Assembly: GCF_019890675.1 (NCBI RefSeq)
Contig: NZ_JAIOAA010000003.1
Span: forward strand, 62,001 to 126,000
DNA: 64,000 nucleotides
From: Micromonospora sp. PLK6-60
Lineage (GTDB): Bacteria > Actinomycetota > Actinomycetes > Mycobacteriales > Micromonosporaceae
Direction: 5' to 3'
Shown here: positions 15,299 to 25,704 of the stretch, in pieces
Layout: each line of letters opens with the position of its first letter
Position numbering within the stretch: the stretch's first letter is position 1
Made by a program: the position numbers and the translations under genes
Notes under the pieces: generated by a model
Told to the model about the DNA's origin: nothing
Database searches by the model: none
The model's input: only the letters and a program-made list of their open reading frames with translations

Positions 15299-16522
15299 AT
15301 GGCGACACCGGGTAGAAATCCGTCCACGTTGACCCGTCGGGGGCTGCTCGCGGCCACGGCCGGCGGCCTGCTGCTGAGTGGCTGCGGCCAGGGCGAGCAG
15401 GGTCAGCCGCGGACCGGCGGCAGCCGGGCCCCCGCCGAACAGGAGATCGTGGTCGGCGCCAGCCTGGAGCTGAGCGGGCGGGGCGCCGCGCTGGGCACCC
15501 TCCAGGAACGCGCCCTGCGGATCACCCTCGAGGGGTTGAACGTCGACGGCGTCCAGGTGGGCAACATGCGCCGCAAGGTGCGCCTCCTGCTGCGGGACAA
15601 CGCCAGTGACCCGCGTACCGCCGCGCAGCAGGCCCGCGAGCTGGCCGAGCAGGAGAACGTGCACGCCCTGCTCGGCGGCACGCTGGCCGAGACGTCGATG
15701 GGCATCATCGCCCAGGCGCAGGAGATCCGGATCCCGTTCATCTCGCTGGCGTACGGCGACGGGCTCGTGCTGCCGCTGGCGAAGCGCACCTTCGTCTACA
15801 AGGTCACCCCGGACACCCAGGACATCGCCCAACGCCTGGTACGGCTGCTCGTCGAGCGCAAGCACCGGCGGGTGGTGCTGGTCGCCGGGTACGGGCTGCA
15901 CGGCGACTCCGGCGTCAAGGCCATGAAGCAGGCGGCCAAAAAGGCCGGCGTGGAGCTGGTCACGGTCGCCCGGCTGCCCCGCACCGGTGGCGACTTCCGG
16001 CCGGTGCTGCGCGAGATCGCCGACGGGGAGCCGAAGGCGGTCGTCCTCTGGTCGCACGCCCCGGACACCGGTGAGGCGGCGCGGTCGCTGCGCATCGTGG
16101 GCTACCGGGGGCCGCTCTATCTCGATCCGGCGGCGGTAAACGACGACACCCTCGACGCCCGCAACGCCAGCTTCGTCGAGGGCGCCTACGCCGTGCACCC
16201 GATGTCGCTGGGCGGCTCCACCCTCACCAACACCACCACCGGCGCGCTGGCCCGCCGGGACTTCACCTTCCGCTACATCCAGCTGTACGGCGGCTTCAAC
16301 GGCTTCGCCCCGTACGCCTCGGACGCGCTGACCCTGATCACCGACGCGGCCCGCACCTCCGGCACCGTCGACCATGGACGGATCAAGGCGTACCTGCGTA
16401 CCCAGGTGTCCGAGGGGATGGCCGGGGCGTACGCCTTCTCCCCCAACCGGCACAGCGGCATGGAACGCGACTCGCTCGGCGTCTACCAGGTCAGCCAGGG
16501 CGCCTGGACCCGGATCTCCTGA
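15299..16522 (+). CDS. ABC-type branched-chain amino-acid binding lipoprotein (orphan)
   Basis: 407 residues. The N-terminus is a lipoprotein signal with a twin-arginine flavour (TLTRRGLLAATAGGLLLSGC), with the lipidated cysteine near residue 27. The mature part has the type I periplasmic-binding fold of LivJ/Peripla_BP_6 proteins: IVVGASLELSGRGA, ARELAEQENVHALLGG, PFISLAYG, TPDTQDIAQRLV. No permease or ATPase genes are nearby, so it may act as an extracytoplasmic sensor; it lies between a protein with a kinase-like tail and a convergent conservon. The ligand is not predictable from the sequence. Confidence 0.85.
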   Translation: MATPGRNPSTLTRRGLLAATAGGLLLSGCGQGEQGQPRTGGSRAPAEQEIVVGASLELSGRGAALGTLQERALRITLEGLNVDGVQVGNMRRKVRLLLRDNASDPRTAAQQARELAEQENVHALLGGTLAETSMGIIAQAQEIRIPFISLAYGDGLVLPLAKRTFVYKVTPDTQDIAQRLVRLLVERKHRRVVLVAGYGLHGDSGVKAMKQAAKKAGVELVTVARLPRTGGDFRPVLREIADGEPKAVVLWSHAPDTGEAARSLRIVGYRGPLYLDPAAVNDDTLDARNASFVEGAYAVHPMSLGGSTLTNTTTGALARRDFTFRYIQLYGGFNGFAPYASDALTLITDAARTSGTVDHGRIKAYLRTQVSEGMAGAYAFSPNRHSGMERDSLGVYQVSQGAWTRIS

Positions 16523-16531
16523 CCACCGTCC

Positions 16532-16568
16532 CTCCGGTGTGGACGGCGACCGCCGGTCCACACCGGAG
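16532..16568 (+). terminator. Terminator hairpin of the binding-lipoprotein gene
   Basis: Perfect 13-bp arms CTCCGGTGTGGAC / GTCCACACCGGAG around an 11-base loop, beginning 10 bases after the stop at 16522. Confidence 0.7.
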
Positions 16569-16616
16569 CGCGGGGCCGGCCGGGCGCTACCCTCCGCCCG
16601 TACGTGGACAGCACGA

Positions 16617-16653
16617 CGCGCCCGGTGTCGGCCGGAGGCCGACGCCGGGCGCG
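16617..16653 (-). terminator. Terminator hairpin of the conservon operon
   Basis: 17-bp arms (16617-16633 and 16637-16653) with one mismatch and a 3-base loop, 12 bases beyond the last stop of the leftward GTPase gene. Together with 16532-16568 it insulates two convergent units. Confidence 0.7.
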
Positions 16654-16665
16654 TACGCGGTCAAC

Positions 16666-17281
16666 TCAGGCGGGCGCCACGGCGCGCGAGCGCCGCATGG
16701 TCAGCACGTACTCGACAAGCGAGATCAGCACGTGCTTGGTGGACTCCCGGTTGCGCGCGTCGCAGGCCACCACCGGCACGTCGCTGGAGATCGCGAGGGC
16801 CTCCCGGACGTCCTGCGGGTCGTGGTACTGCATCCCGTCGAAGCAGTTGATGGCCACCAGGTACGGCAGCCGCCGATGCTCGAAGAAGTCGATCGCGGCG
16901 AAGCAGTCGGCCAGCCGGCGGGGTGTCCACCAGCACCACCGCGCCGATCGCGCCGCGCACCAGTTCGTCCCACATGAACCAGAACCGCGTCTGACCGGGC
17001 GTACCGAACAGGTACAGGATCAGGTCCCGGTCGATCGAGATACGGCCGAAGTCCATCGCCACCGTGGTCGTCGTCTTGCCCGGCACCTGCCGGGTGTCGT
17101 CGACGCCCACACCGGCCGAGGTCATGATGGCCTCGGTGGTCAGCGGTGTGATCTCCGAGACCGAGCCGACGAGCGTCGTCTTGCCGACGCCGAACCCACC
17201 GGCGATAACAATCTTCGCCGACGTCACGCGCCCGCTCGGGGCCGGCGGCCGGTGCGACATGTCAGAGCCTGCGAAGTCCAC
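16666..17281 (-). pseudogene. MglA/CvnD-type small GTPase, frameshifted
   Basis: Last gene of the conservon. The first ~120 residues are a typical CvnD GTPase: P-loop GGFGVGKTT, TTTTVAMDFGRI, LFGTPGQTRFWFMWDEL, GAVVLVDT. Then the frame breaks at the G run 16920-16923 (C4 on the coding strand). Deleting one base restores VDTRRLADCF and joins the frame ending LVAINCFDGMQYHDP...CDARNRES, which terminates at 16666, giving a normal ~204-residue protein. Without correction the tail is nonsense ending at 16661. GTG at 17281 has GGAGAGG 7 bases upstream and gives MDFAGSD. A one-base homopolymer sequencing error is at least as likely as a real mutation. Confidence 0.85.
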
Positions 17282-17639
17282 TCAGCACCCTCTCCAGCAG
17301 TTCAGTGCCCACCGCGTCGTCGGAGTCGTCCAAAATGGTCGGCTCGTGGACCGCGACCAGGCCATCCGTCGCCATGTCGGCGATGAGCACCCGGGCCACG
17401 CCGAGCGGAAGCTGCATCCTCGCCGCGATCTCGGCGAGCGACTGCACACGTCCGTCACACAACGCGGCAATGTACTGGTGCTCACGGCCTTGCCCGCCAT
17501 TGCCGTTGGCAGCGGCTCGACCTCGCACCGTCGTCTCGACGAGCGCCTCCAGGGCGATGTCGAGCCGGGGACGGGTACGACCACGGGTCACGGCGTATGG
17601 ACGGACCAACGCGCCGGTCGGTTCGTCACGATCGGCCAT
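17262..17639 (-). CDS. DUF742 protein (CvnC-type)
   Basis: 125 residues from the ATG at 17639, which has AAGGAGGTGA upstream. The DUF742 pattern is clear: LVRPYAVTRGRTRP, LIADMATDGLVAVH and ERVLSGLRRL at the end, with a winged-helix-like core. It overlaps the GTPase start by 20 bases. In Streptomyces conservons this protein forms a membrane-associated complex with the kinase-like CvnA, the roadblock protein and the GTPase. Confidence 0.88.
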   Translation of the reverse strand: MADRDEPTGALVRPYAVTRGRTRPRLDIALEALVETTVRGRAAANGNGGQGREHQYIAALCDGRVQSLAEIAARMQLPLGVARVLIADMATDGLVAVHEPTILDDSDDAVGTELLERVLSGLRRL

Positions 17640-17738
17640 GTCGCCGCTCACCTCCTTCGTACCCCGTGCCGGCTCGCACCGGTGGAACCCGTCGTTGTGT
17701 CGTTGTTGCTCCGGCTGACCGGGCGGTCAGCGCGACGT

Positions 17739-18143
17739 TCAGCCCATCATCCCCACGGCCGTGCGGGGCGCCGGCGTCAGCGCCTCACCCACCCGGTCCA
17801 CCAGCAGCGCCATCTCGTAGCCGACCTGGCCGACGTCGCAGCTGCGCGCGGCCAGCACGGCGAACGAGGAGCCGTCCGAGATGGACATCAGGAACAGGAA
17901 GCCATTGTCCATCTCGACCACGGTCTGCAGCACCGCGCCGCCCTCGAAGCAGCGGGCGGCGCCCTGCGTGAGGCTGACCAGGCCGGACGCGATGGCGGCC
18001 AGCTGGTCGGCCCGGTCCCGCGGCAGGTCTCGTGACGACGCGAGGAGCAGACCGTCCGCGGAGACGGCGACCGCGTGCGCCACACCGGGCACCCGGTCGG
18101 CGAAGTTGGCCAGCAGCCAACCGAGATCCTGCGTAGTTGTCAT
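17739..18143 (-). CDS. Roadblock/LC7 domain protein (CvnB-type)
   Basis: 134 residues, a single roadblock/LC7 domain: [68 protein letters not shown]. Such proteins act as activators or scaffolds for MglA-type GTPases. ATG at 18143 overlaps the kinase stop (ATGA) and follows AAGGAGC. Second gene of the conservon; a 99-base gap separates it from DUF742. Confidence 0.92.
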   Translation of the reverse strand: MTTTQDLGWLLANFADRVPGVAHAVAVSADGLLLASSRDLPRDRADQLAAIASGLVSLTQGAARCFEGGAVLQTVVEMDNGFLFLMSISDGSSFAVLAARSCDVGQVGYEMALLVDRVGEALTPAPRTAVGMMG

Positions 18144-21100
18144 CGTTGTTGCTCCTTCTGCCCGCTCCCGGCCACCGGGCCTGAGCCAGACTGCGAGGAT
18201 TGCTGCCCACCCGGAGTCCCCTCCGGGTTGGTCGGGTTGCTGTCCGACGGGTTGGTCCGGCCGCGCTGCACACCTCGATGGTAGGCCGACAACAGGCCGC
18301 GTACGCCCTCCGGCGTCCGCTTCTGCACGGCCGCCGCGGGCTTCTCCACGGCACCGGGCACCAACTGTGCCATCGGCTTGCGCTTCGGCAGGCCCTTCTG
18401 GGTGGTCTCGGCCACCGGCACCTCGTTGGCCGCCGAGGCCGCCCGCCAGCCGTCGTCGGCGGCGGTCTGCCATCCGCCGGGCGGGGGGCCCGGCCGCCGG
18501 GTCGGCATGCTCTCGGCGAAGCCCGGACGGACACCCCCGTTGCTCGGGCCGGTGGCCCGCGGCGCGCCTCCGCCCGTCGGCGTGTTTGCCATCGGTGTCG
18601 TACCTGTCGTCCCGGTTGCGGTCTTCTGGACGGGCCGGCCGGTGGCGTCGACCGCGGCGAACTGCTGCGTCGGGGCGCCGTTGCCACCGGCGGCCTGGGC
18701 CGCCTCCTCCGGGCCCGGCCGGCGGGTACGGAACCAGGCCGACTCGAGCTCCCGGAAGATCGGCAGCTCCATCGTCTCGTCCGCGTACCGCTGCCGGTTC
18801 GCACCCTGCTGCGGCGTGGTCGGGCGGGCGCCGGCCGGGGCGGCCACCGCCGGGCGGCCCGTGGCCGGAGCGCCGGGGCGCGACTCGGCGGCCATGTCGA
18901 GCTTGGCGGCGACCCGCTCGGGCACCGGCGGAGCGGCTGCCTCGCGCTCCGGGTTGGCGACCGGCGGCCACACCGGCGGCGCCGGCGTGGCCGGAGTCGC
19001 CGACGGGCGGGCGGGCGACGGCGGCGCGGAGGCCGGCCGGCCGGCCGCGGCGTAGTCGGGTGCGCCGGGGCGGGTCGGCAGCGGCTGACCGGCGGTCGGC
19101 GCCGCCGACACCGGACGGCTGGGCAGCGCCTGACCGGCGGCCGGCGCCGCCGAGACGGGCCGGGTCGGGAGCGGCTGACCGGACGACGGCGCCGCGGACA
19201 CCGGACGGCTGGGCAGCGGCTGACCGGACGTCGGCGCCGCCGAGACGGGCCGGCCGGGCAGCGGCTGACCGGACGTCGGCAGGCCGGGCACCGGCGGAGC
19301 GGACACCGGCGGAACCGGCGGCGCCGAGACCGGCGGTGGGCCGTACGGCCGCGCCTCCGGGCTGCTGGGCAGCTGACGCGGGATGGGCGGCAGCTGGCCG
19401 GTGACCGCCGGGTCGGGGTCGCCGGAGCGGCGCTGCGGCAGCGGGTCGATCGACTGGCCGTTGCCGTTGGTGCGCGGCCCGTAGGTGTCACCGCCGGTCG
19501 TCCCGCTGGCGCCGGTCAGGTCGGACCAGGCCGGCAGCGGCCCGGCGGAGGCCGGTGCGCCGTTGCGCGGGGTCGGCTCGACCGACCGGCCGCCCAGCGT
19601 GAGCTGGTTGCCCGACGGCGGCGAGGTGGGGTGGGCCGGCAGGTTGCCGAGTGCCTGGAGCGCGCCGAAGGCCGGGGCCGGGCCGGACGACTGCGGGGCC
19701 GGGCTGCCCGCCGGGAGCGCCCCGGGCTGCCCGCGGCCGGCGAGCGCCCGCGGCACCAGCACCGAGCCCGGCAGGCCGACCTCGGCCACCGTGCCCCGCT
19801 CCACGCCGGGCTTCAGCTCGACCTTGACGCCGTGCCGGGAGGCCAGCCGGGCGACCACGACCAGGCCCATCATCCGGGAGACGGCCACGTCCACCTGGGG
19901 CGGCGTGGCGAGCCGCTCGTTGAGCTCGTGCAGCTGCTCGGCGCTGACGCCGATGCCCCGGTCCTCCACGTAGAGGGTGGCGCGGTCACCGATCCGCCGG
20001 GCCTCGACCATGACCTGGGAGTCCGGCGGGGAGAAGGCGGTGGCGTTGTCGAACAGCTCGGCGACCAGGTGCACGAGGTCGTTGACCGCGTGCGCGGCCA
20101 CCTCGATGTCCCGGTCGATCGAGCCGAACTCGATCCGGGTGTAGTGCTCGACCTCGGACTGCGCGGCGCGGAGCACGTCGATCAGGGCGGCCGGCTCACG
20201 CTGGACGCGGGTGGAGTCGGCGCCGGCGAGCACCAGCAGGTTCTCGTCGTTGCGGCGCATCCGGGTGGCCAGGTGGTCGAGCTGGAACAGCTCGGCCAGC
20301 CGGTCCGGGTCCTCCTCGCCGCGCTCCAGCCGGTCGAGGTGACCGATCAGCCGGTCGACCAGGATCTGCGAGCGGCGGGCGAGGTTGACGAACATCGTCG
20401 CGACGGACGACCGCAGGGCGGCCTGCTCGGCCGCGGTCCGCACGGCCTCCAGGTGGACCGCGTTGAACGCCTCGGTCACCTGGCCGAACTCGTCCTTGCT
20501 CCGCACCGGCAGCGGCTCGGCGATCTGGTTCGCCAGCTGGGCCGGGGAGTGCTGGCTGGCCAGCTGCGGGTCGCGCAGCCGGGCCACCGCCTGGGGCAAC
20601 CCGAACTGGGCGATGGAGAGCGCACCCTGTCGCAGGTCGCGCAGCGAGCGGGCCATCGAGCGGGCGACCAGGTACGCGAAGAGGATGGCCAGCAGCAGCA
20701 TGCTGAGCAGCAGGCCGGTCTCCAGGAACACCTGGCGCTGCACGTCGGAACGGAGCGCGTCGGCCTGGCGGACCACGTCGCCGTCCAGCTTCGCCTCCAC
20801 GGTGCGGATCAGCCGGGAGTTGGCCACCATGGCCGCGTCCCACTGGTCCGGACCGAACGGCGCGTCGGCCATGCTCTCGGTGTATTTGCCGTTGATCCAG
20901 CCGTTGTAGCTGTCGGCCTGGCGCTGGTCGGAGCCGGAGACGGTCTGCTGGAAGAACTCCTTCTCCTGGTCGTTGGCGACCGCGCGGAAGCTCTGCAGGG
21001 CCTGCTGCTGGCCGGTGTTGGTGGCGATGTAGTCGGTGCGCAGGACCGGGGTGAGCGAGCCCTGGATCAGCGCGCGGTGCACCACGACCCGGCGCAGGGA

Positions 21101-21727
21101 GAGGAACTCCTTGGCGCGGGCGGTCGCCGCGGCGGCCCGCATCCGCTCGCTCAGGTCGTTGTCCCCGGCGAGCTGGGTGGCCGAGTCGCGGATGTCGAGC
21201 AGGTCGTTGATCAGGCCCTCGTACGTCTGCACCGTCCCGGTCAGCGGGAGCCGGCCGTTGTAGACCTGGCTGCGGGTGCCGGGGAGGTCCTTGAGGTTCT
21301 GGTCGATCCGATCGAGGAGGTTCTCGAAGCTCGCCGGCAGGTTGTCGATCTCGAGGCGCTGCTGGGAGTAAGGCGTCTTCGCCTGGTCGACCCGGCTGTT
21401 GACCCGGTTGTACGCCTCGCGGTACTGCTCCTTGGCCTGCCCCTTCTCGGCGCCGAGGAACAGGACGGCCGCGGTGCGCTCGTCCTGGAGGCTGTTGACC
21501 AGGTCACCGGAGTAGCTGGCGAGGTTGGCCAGGTCACCGGCCCGGTTCGCGTTGTTGAGCGTCTCCAGGTGGTCGACGAGACCACTGGTGCCCACGACGA
21601 CCGTGGCGATGGTCGGCACGATCATGATGAGACCGAGCTTGGACCAGATCGGCATGTCGCGAAGTCGGCCGGCCGGCCGACGCAGCCGCGACAGGAAGGA
21701 GCTCGCCGTCTTTGGCCGTTTGCTCAC
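18140..21727 (-). CDS. Nitrate/nitrite-sensing-domain histidine kinase-like protein (CvnA-type)
   Basis: About 1195 residues. A first membrane helix (about 30-48), a large extracytoplasmic NIT sensor region (50-330), a second helix (about 332-355), a HAMP-like linker, and an ATPase domain (about 530-650) with the N-box [14 protein letters not shown] and [10 protein letters not shown] classical phospho-acceptor H-box is not obvious. The rest is a proline-rich tail with five 15-residue repeats and a conserved end ([14 protein letters not shown]). GTG at 21727 was chosen over GTG 21772 because GAGGG precedes it and SKRPKT is a usual beginning. It heads the conservon and may sense an external ligand. 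Confidence 0.88.
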   Translation of the reverse strand: MSKRPKTASSFLSRLRRPAGRLRDMPIWSKLGLIMIVPTIATVVVGTSGLVDHLETLNNANRAGDLANLASYSGDLVNSLQDERTAAVLFLGAEKGQAKEQYREAYNRVNSRVDQAKTPYSQQRLEIDNLPASFENLLDRIDQNLKDLPGTRSQVYNGRLPLTGTVQTYEGLINDLLDIRDSATQLAGDNDLSERMRAAAATARAKEFLSLRRVVVHRALIQGSLTPVLRTDYIATNTGQQQALQSFRAVANDQEKEFFQQTVSGSDQRQADSYNGWINGKYTESMADAPFGPDQWDAAMVANSRLIRTVEAKLDGDVVRQADALRSDVQRQVFLETGLLLSMLLLAILFAYLVARSMARSLRDLRQGALSIAQFGLPQAVARLRDPQLASQHSPAQLANQIAEPLPVRSKDEFGQVTEAFNAVHLEAVRTAAEQAALRSSVATMFVNLARRSQILVDRLIGHLDRLERGEEDPDRLAELFQLDHLATRMRRNDENLLVLAGADSTRVQREPAALIDVLRAAQSEVEHYTRIEFGSIDRDIEVAAHAVNDLVHLVAELFDNATAFSPPDSQVMVEARRIGDRATLYVEDRGIGVSAEQLHELNERLATPPQVDVAVSRMMGLVVVARLASRHGVKVELKPGVERGTVAEVGLPGSVLVPRALAGRGQPGALPAGSPAPQSSGPAPAFGALQALGNLPAHPTSPPSGNQLTLGGRSVEPTPRNGAPASAGPLPAWSDLTGASGTTGGDTYGPRTNGNGQSIDPLPQRRSGDPDPAVTGQLPPIPRQLPSSPEARPYGPPPVSAPPVPPVSAPPVPGLPTSGQPLPGRPVSAAPTSGQPLPSRPVSAAPSSGQPLPTRPVSAAPAAGQALPSRPVSAAPTAGQPLPTRPGAPDYAAAGRPASAPPSPARPSATPATPAPPVWPPVANPEREAAAPPVPERVAAKLDMAAESRPGAPATGRPAVAAPAGARPTTPQQGANRQRYADETMELPIFRELESAWFRTRRPGPEEAAQAAGGNGAPTQQFAAVDATGRPVQKTATGTTGTTPMANTPTGGGAPRATGPSNGGVRPGFAESMPTRRPGPPPGGWQTAADDGWRAASAANEVPVAETTQKGLPKRKPMAQLVPGAVEKPAAAVQKRTPEGVRGLLSAYHRGVQRGRTNPSDSNPTNPEGTPGGQQSSQSGSGPVAGSGQKEQQR
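19071..19290 (-). repeat. Five tandem 45-bp repeats in the kinase tail
   Basis: The word GC(G/C)(G/C)CTGACC recurs exactly every 45 bases at 19081, 19126, 19171, 19216 and 19261. On the coding strand this gives 15-residue units close to [15 protein letters not shown]. The repeat keeps frame, so unit number can vary without breaking the protein. Confidence 0.85.
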
Positions 21728-21920
21728 GTCACCGCCCTCGCGATCACAACTGCCGAACGTTGCCTCGGGCACCGCCCAGCGACCGACCCGGCGGGTCGGA
21801 CCCCCGAGATTCCATCACGCCGCCTCGCAAAGAGAAAGCCCAGGTTGTCCCTCTCTCCGGGTGTGGTGAGATGTTGACGCAATTTGCTCGCAATCCGTCT
21901 GGCCGGAGTGACCGAAAGTA

Positions 21921-22526
21921 ATGGAACACCCGCACCGCGTCGTCCTACTGGCCGGGCCATCCGGCTCCGGAAAGTCGTACATCGCGCAACGAACCGGACT
22001 TCCGGTGCTGTGCCTGGACGACTTCTACAAGGACGGCGATGACCCTACGTTGCCACGTCGGAACGGCCGCGTGGACTGGGAATCACCCCTGTCCTGGGAC
22101 GCCGAGGCGGCGGTGGAAACCATTGCCCGACTCGCCCGCGACGGCAAGACCGAAGTGCCGGTTTATGCGATCGGCGCGGACCGCCGGGTGGCCAATCGGC
22201 CATTCGATGTGACCGGATCGCCGATTTTCATGGCCGAAGGGATCTTCGCCGCCGAGATCGTGGCGGAGTGCCAGCGCCGCGGACTGCTCGCCGGGGCGTA
22301 CGCGCTGCGGCGCCCCCGGGCGGCGACCTTCCTCCGCCGCCTGGCCCGCGACCTCACCGAGCAGCGCAAGGCGCCCCGGGTGCTGGTCCGGCGCGGCGTG
22401 GCGCTGCTGCGCGAGGAGCCGGCGGTGCTGGCCCGGCAGACCGGGCTGGGCGCCGAGGCGGCCCGGGCCCGCGAGGTGCTCCGGCGGGTGGCCGCGCTGC
22501 TGCCCGGCCACCCGCGCCCGCACTGA
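21921..22526 (+). CDS. Uridine kinase-like P-loop protein
   Basis: 201 residues. Walker A GPSGSGKS (about 12-19), then LDDFYKDGDDPTLPRRNGRVDWESPLSWD, which corresponds to the uridine/phosphoribulokinase family segment that includes the catalytic aspartate and substrate loop, and a lid region rich in arginine. Uridine kinase phosphorylates uridine and cytidine using NTP; some relatives have other substrates. It is divergent from the conservon and its stop abuts the adenosine deaminase stop. The nucleoside-salvage neighbourhood supports the assignment. Confidence 0.8.
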   Translation: MEHPHRVVLLAGPSGSGKSYIAQRTGLPVLCLDDFYKDGDDPTLPRRNGRVDWESPLSWDAEAAVETIARLARDGKTEVPVYAIGADRRVANRPFDVTGSPIFMAEGIFAAEIVAECQRRGLLAGAYALRRPRAATFLRRLARDLTEQRKAPRVLVRRGVALLREEPAVLARQTGLGAEAARAREVLRRVAALLPGHPRPH

Positions 22527-23603
22527 TCAGGTCAGCAGCTTGGCGTACGCCGGCTTGATCACCTCGTCGATGATCCTCAGGCGCTCGTCGAACGGGATGA
22601 AGGCGCTCTTCATCGCGTTGATGGTGAACCACTGGAGTTCCTTCCAGCCATAGCCGAAGGCCTCCACCAGCAGCGCCATCTCCCGGGACATCGAGGTCCC
22701 GCTCATCAGCCGGTTGTCGGTGTTGACCGTCACCCGGAACCGGAGGTCGCGCAGCAGCCCGATCGGGTGGTCCGCGATCGAGGCGGCGGCACCGGTCTGC
22801 ACGTTCGACGACGGGCACAGCTCCAGCGGGATCCGCTTGTCCCGCACGTACGCGGCCAGCCGGCCGAGCACCGGCGGATCACCCGCGGTGACGTCGTCCA
22901 CGATCCGCACCCCGTGCCCGAGCCGGTCCGCCCCGCACCACTGGATCGCCTGCCAGATCGACGGCAGCCCGAACGCCTCGCCGGCGTGGATGGTGAAGTG
23001 GAAGTTCTCCCGCTGGAGGTATTCGAACGCGTCCAGGTGCCGGGTGGGCGGGAAACCCGCCTCCGCGCCGGCGATGTCGAAGCCGACCACCCCGGCGTCC
23101 CGGTGCCGGACCGCGAGCTCGGCGATCTCCTGCGAGCGGGCCGCGTGCCGCATGGCGGTGAGCAGCGTGCCGACCCGGATCGGGTGCCCCTGCGCGGCGG
23201 CCTGCTCGCTGCCTTCGACGAAACCGGCCAGCACCGCCTCCACCACCTCGTCCAGTGAGAGGTCCCGCTCCAGGTGCTGCTCGGGGGCGAACCGCACCTC
23301 GGCGTAGACCACCCCGTCGGTGGCCAGGTCCAGGGCGCACTCGCGGGCCACCCGGCGCAGCGCGTCGGGGGTCTGCATCACCGCGACGGTGTGCGCGAAG
23401 GTCTCCAGGTAGCGCTCCAGCGAGCCGGAGTTGGCCGCCTCGACGAACCAGCGGCCCAGCTCCGCCACGTCGGTGGTGGGCAGTTCGTGGCCGACCTCCG
23501 CGGCCAGCTCGACGATCGTCGCGGGGCGGAGGCCACCGTCGAGGTGATCGTGCAGCAACGCCTTCGGAACCTTGACGATGTCCTCGTACGAGATTGCGAC
23601 CAT
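22527..23603 (-). CDS. add: Adenosine deaminase
   Basis: 358 residues, full length. Zinc-binding HDHLDGG near residue 18 (the classical HTHLDG replaced by HDHLDGG, as in actinobacterial members), catalytic HAGEAFG, SSNVQTG and [10 protein letters not shown] near the C-terminus. It hydrolyses adenosine or deoxyadenosine to inosine or deoxyinosine in the cytosol. It lies downstream of the nucleoside importer, cdd and deoA on the same strand, though a PPOX/MarR/methyltransferase block intervenes. The stop abuts the convergent uridine kinase-like gene with no spacer. Confidence 0.94.
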   Translation of the reverse strand: MVAISYEDIVKVPKALLHDHLDGGLRPATIVELAAEVGHELPTTDVAELGRWFVEAANSGSLERYLETFAHTVAVMQTPDALRRVARECALDLATDGVVYAEVRFAPEQHLERDLSLDEVVEAVLAGFVEGSEQAAAQGHPIRVGTLLTAMRHAARSQEIAELAVRHRDAGVVGFDIAGAEAGFPPTRHLDAFEYLQRENFHFTIHAGEAFGLPSIWQAIQWCGADRLGHGVRIVDDVTAGDPPVLGRLAAYVRDKRIPLELCPSSNVQTGAAASIADHPIGLLRDLRFRVTVNTDNRLMSGTSMSREMALLVEAFGYGWKELQWFTINAMKSAFIPFDERLRIIDEVIKPAYAKLLT

Positions 23604-23663
23604 GCTCAGACCCTAGGCCACCCCCTGGTCAGCGGCGGTCCGGGTCCGGCCCGGGACCGTCGG

Positions 23664-24135
<472 letters not shown>

Positions 24136-24141
24136 CGGGGT

Positions 24142-24642
24142 ATGGAGGGACCACGGTGGCTGGACGAGCGGGAGGACCGCGCCTGGCGCGGCTACCGCCG
24201 GATGCGCCGCCTGCTCGACCTGGAGCTGGGCCGGGAGCTGATGCAGGACGCCGGCCTCTCCGAGCCGGACTACGACGTGCTCTCCGACCTCTCGGAGACG
24301 CCGGAGCAGCGGCTGCGGCTCAGCGAGCTGGCCGACCGGATGCTCTGGTCGCGCAGCCGGCTCTCCCACCACATCTCCCGGATGCAACAGCGCGGCCTGG
24401 TCACCCGGCTGGAGTGCGCGACCGACGGCCGTGGCTCGATCGTCGCGCTCACCCCGGCCGGCCGCCGGGCCGTCGAGACGGCCGCGCCCGGCCACGTCGC
24501 GGCCGTCCGCCGGCACCTGATCGACCTGCTCACCCCGGCGGAGATCGAGGCGCTCGGCGCGCTGAGCCAACGGGTGGTCGACCACCTCGCCGCCCGGCGC
24601 ACCGGGCCCGCCGCGGCGCCGACCCATTGGCCGGAGGGCTGA
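24142..24642 (+). CDS. MarR family transcriptional regulator
   Basis: 166 residues with the MarR winged helix: LSEPDYDVLSDLSETPEQRLRLSELADRM, SRLSHHISRMQQRGLVTR, DGRGSIVALTPAG. ATG at 24142 lies 6 bases after a TAGGAT -10 box with no room for a Shine-Dalgarno, so it is probably leaderless. It is divergent from the PPOX gene and two TGACATGTCA palindromes lie between them. The methyltransferase start follows 2 bases after its stop, so the two genes are co-transcribed. Confidence 0.92.
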   Translation: MEGPRWLDEREDRAWRGYRRMRRLLDLELGRELMQDAGLSEPDYDVLSDLSETPEQRLRLSELADRMLWSRSRLSHHISRMQQRGLVTRLECATDGRGSIVALTPAGRRAVETAAPGHVAAVRRHLIDLLTPAEIEALGALSQRVVDHLAARRTGPAAAPTHWPEG

Positions 24643-24644
24643 CC

Positions 24645-25523
24645 ATGGACCCGCGCATCCTGGACCGCCTGCGCTGCCCGGTCTGCGGCGACCCGCTGGC
24701 CGAGGCCACCGCCGGCACCGCCCGGGCGCTGCGCTGCCCGCGCCGGCACAGCTTCGACTTCGCCCGCCAGGGGTACGTCAACCTGCTCGCCGGCCGGACC
24801 CCGCACGCCGGGGACAGCGCGGAGATGGTCGCGGCCCGCGCCGACTTCCTCGCCGCCGGCCACTACGCCCCGGTCGCCACGGCCCTGGCCGACGCCGCCC
24901 GGCAGGTGCTGCACCGGCCGGGTAACACGGGGTCGAGCGGGCATCCGCTGGTGGTGGACGCCGGCGCGGGCACCGGCTGGTATCTGGCGGCGGTGCTGGC
25001 GGCCCTCCCCGACGCCGTCGGGCTGGCGCTCGACGTCGCCAAGCCGGCGCTGCGCCGCGCGGCCCGGGCCCACCCCCGGGCCGCCGCCGCGCTCGCCGAC
25101 ACGTGGCAGCGCCTACCGCTGGCCGACGGGTCCACCACGGTCCTGCTCAACGTCTTCGCGCCGCGCAACGGCGCGGAGTTCCACCGGGTGCTCGACCCGA
25201 CCGGCGCGCTGCTGGTGGTCACCCCGGCCGGGGAGCACCTCGCCGAACTGGTCGGCCCGCTCGACCTGCTCCGGGTCGACCCGGCCAAGGCCGACCGGGT
25301 GGCCGGCAGCCTGGGTGGGCACTTCACCGAGGAGTCGTCCACCGTGCACCGGGCCCGGCTCGACCTCACCCGCACCGAGGTCGCCACCCTGGTCGGGATG
25401 GGCCCGAGCGCCTGGCACGCCGACCCGGCCCGGCTCGCCGAGCGGATCGCCGCGCTGCCCGAGCCGGTCACCGCGACCCTCGCGGTCCGGCTCGGCGTGC
25501 ACCGCCCGCACGCCACCGGCTGA
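24645..25523 (+). CDS. RlmA-type 23S rRNA (guanine-N1)-methyltransferase
   Basis: 292 residues. An N-terminal zinc-binding module C-x2-C ... C-x3-H (LRCPVCGDPL, LRCPRRHSFD) is followed by the RlmA/TlrB-specific GYVNLL and GD(S/T) segments, then a SAM-binding Rossmann domain (VVDAGAGTGWYL, LNVFAPRNG). Family members methylate G745 (RlmA I) or G748 (RlmA II, which gives tylosin/mycinamicin resistance in producers) of helix 35. The exact position cannot be read here. ATG has GGAGGG upstream and sits 2 bases after marR. Confidence 0.85.
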   Translation: MDPRILDRLRCPVCGDPLAEATAGTARALRCPRRHSFDFARQGYVNLLAGRTPHAGDSAEMVAARADFLAAGHYAPVATALADAARQVLHRPGNTGSSGHPLVVDAGAGTGWYLAAVLAALPDAVGLALDVAKPALRRAARAHPRAAAALADTWQRLPLADGSTTVLLNVFAPRNGAEFHRVLDPTGALLVVTPAGEHLAELVGPLDLLRVDPAKADRVAGSLGGHFTEESSTVHRARLDLTRTEVATLVGMGPSAWHADPARLAERIAALPEPVTATLAVRLGVHRPHATG

Positions 25524-25659
25524 CCGCGCCCCCGCCCGACCGGCCGCGCCCCCGCCTGGCCCCCGTCGACCGGCCCGGCCCAGCCCGGCCCGCCTGGAGC
25601 ATCCCAGCACACACCGCCGCGGGCCCGAGCGGCCAGCAAGGGCCTCGGGGATCGGCCGC

Positions 25660-25697
25660 CGGGCACCGGGCACCGGGCAGCGGGCAGCGGGCAGCGG
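25660..25697. repeat. Heptamer tandem repeat
   Basis: Five copies plus three bases of CGGGCA(C/G), in a GC-rich stretch between two convergent genes. Probably a simple slippage repeat. Confidence 0.8.
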
Positions 25698-25704
25698 AAC
25701 GAGC

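Noticed and set aside
16661..17281. A novel GTPase with a distinct C-terminus
   Set aside because: The odd tail is explained by one extra base; the normal tail is intact in the neighbouring frame.
18140..21727. Nitrate regulation system
   Set aside because: The sensor is of the NIT type but no nitrate or nitrite metabolism gene is in the window, so the ligand is left open.
24645..25523. Antibiotic self-resistance methyltransferase marking a biosynthetic cluster
   Set aside because: RlmA relatives include macrolide-resistance enzymes, but no biosynthetic genes are nearby and most members are housekeeping.
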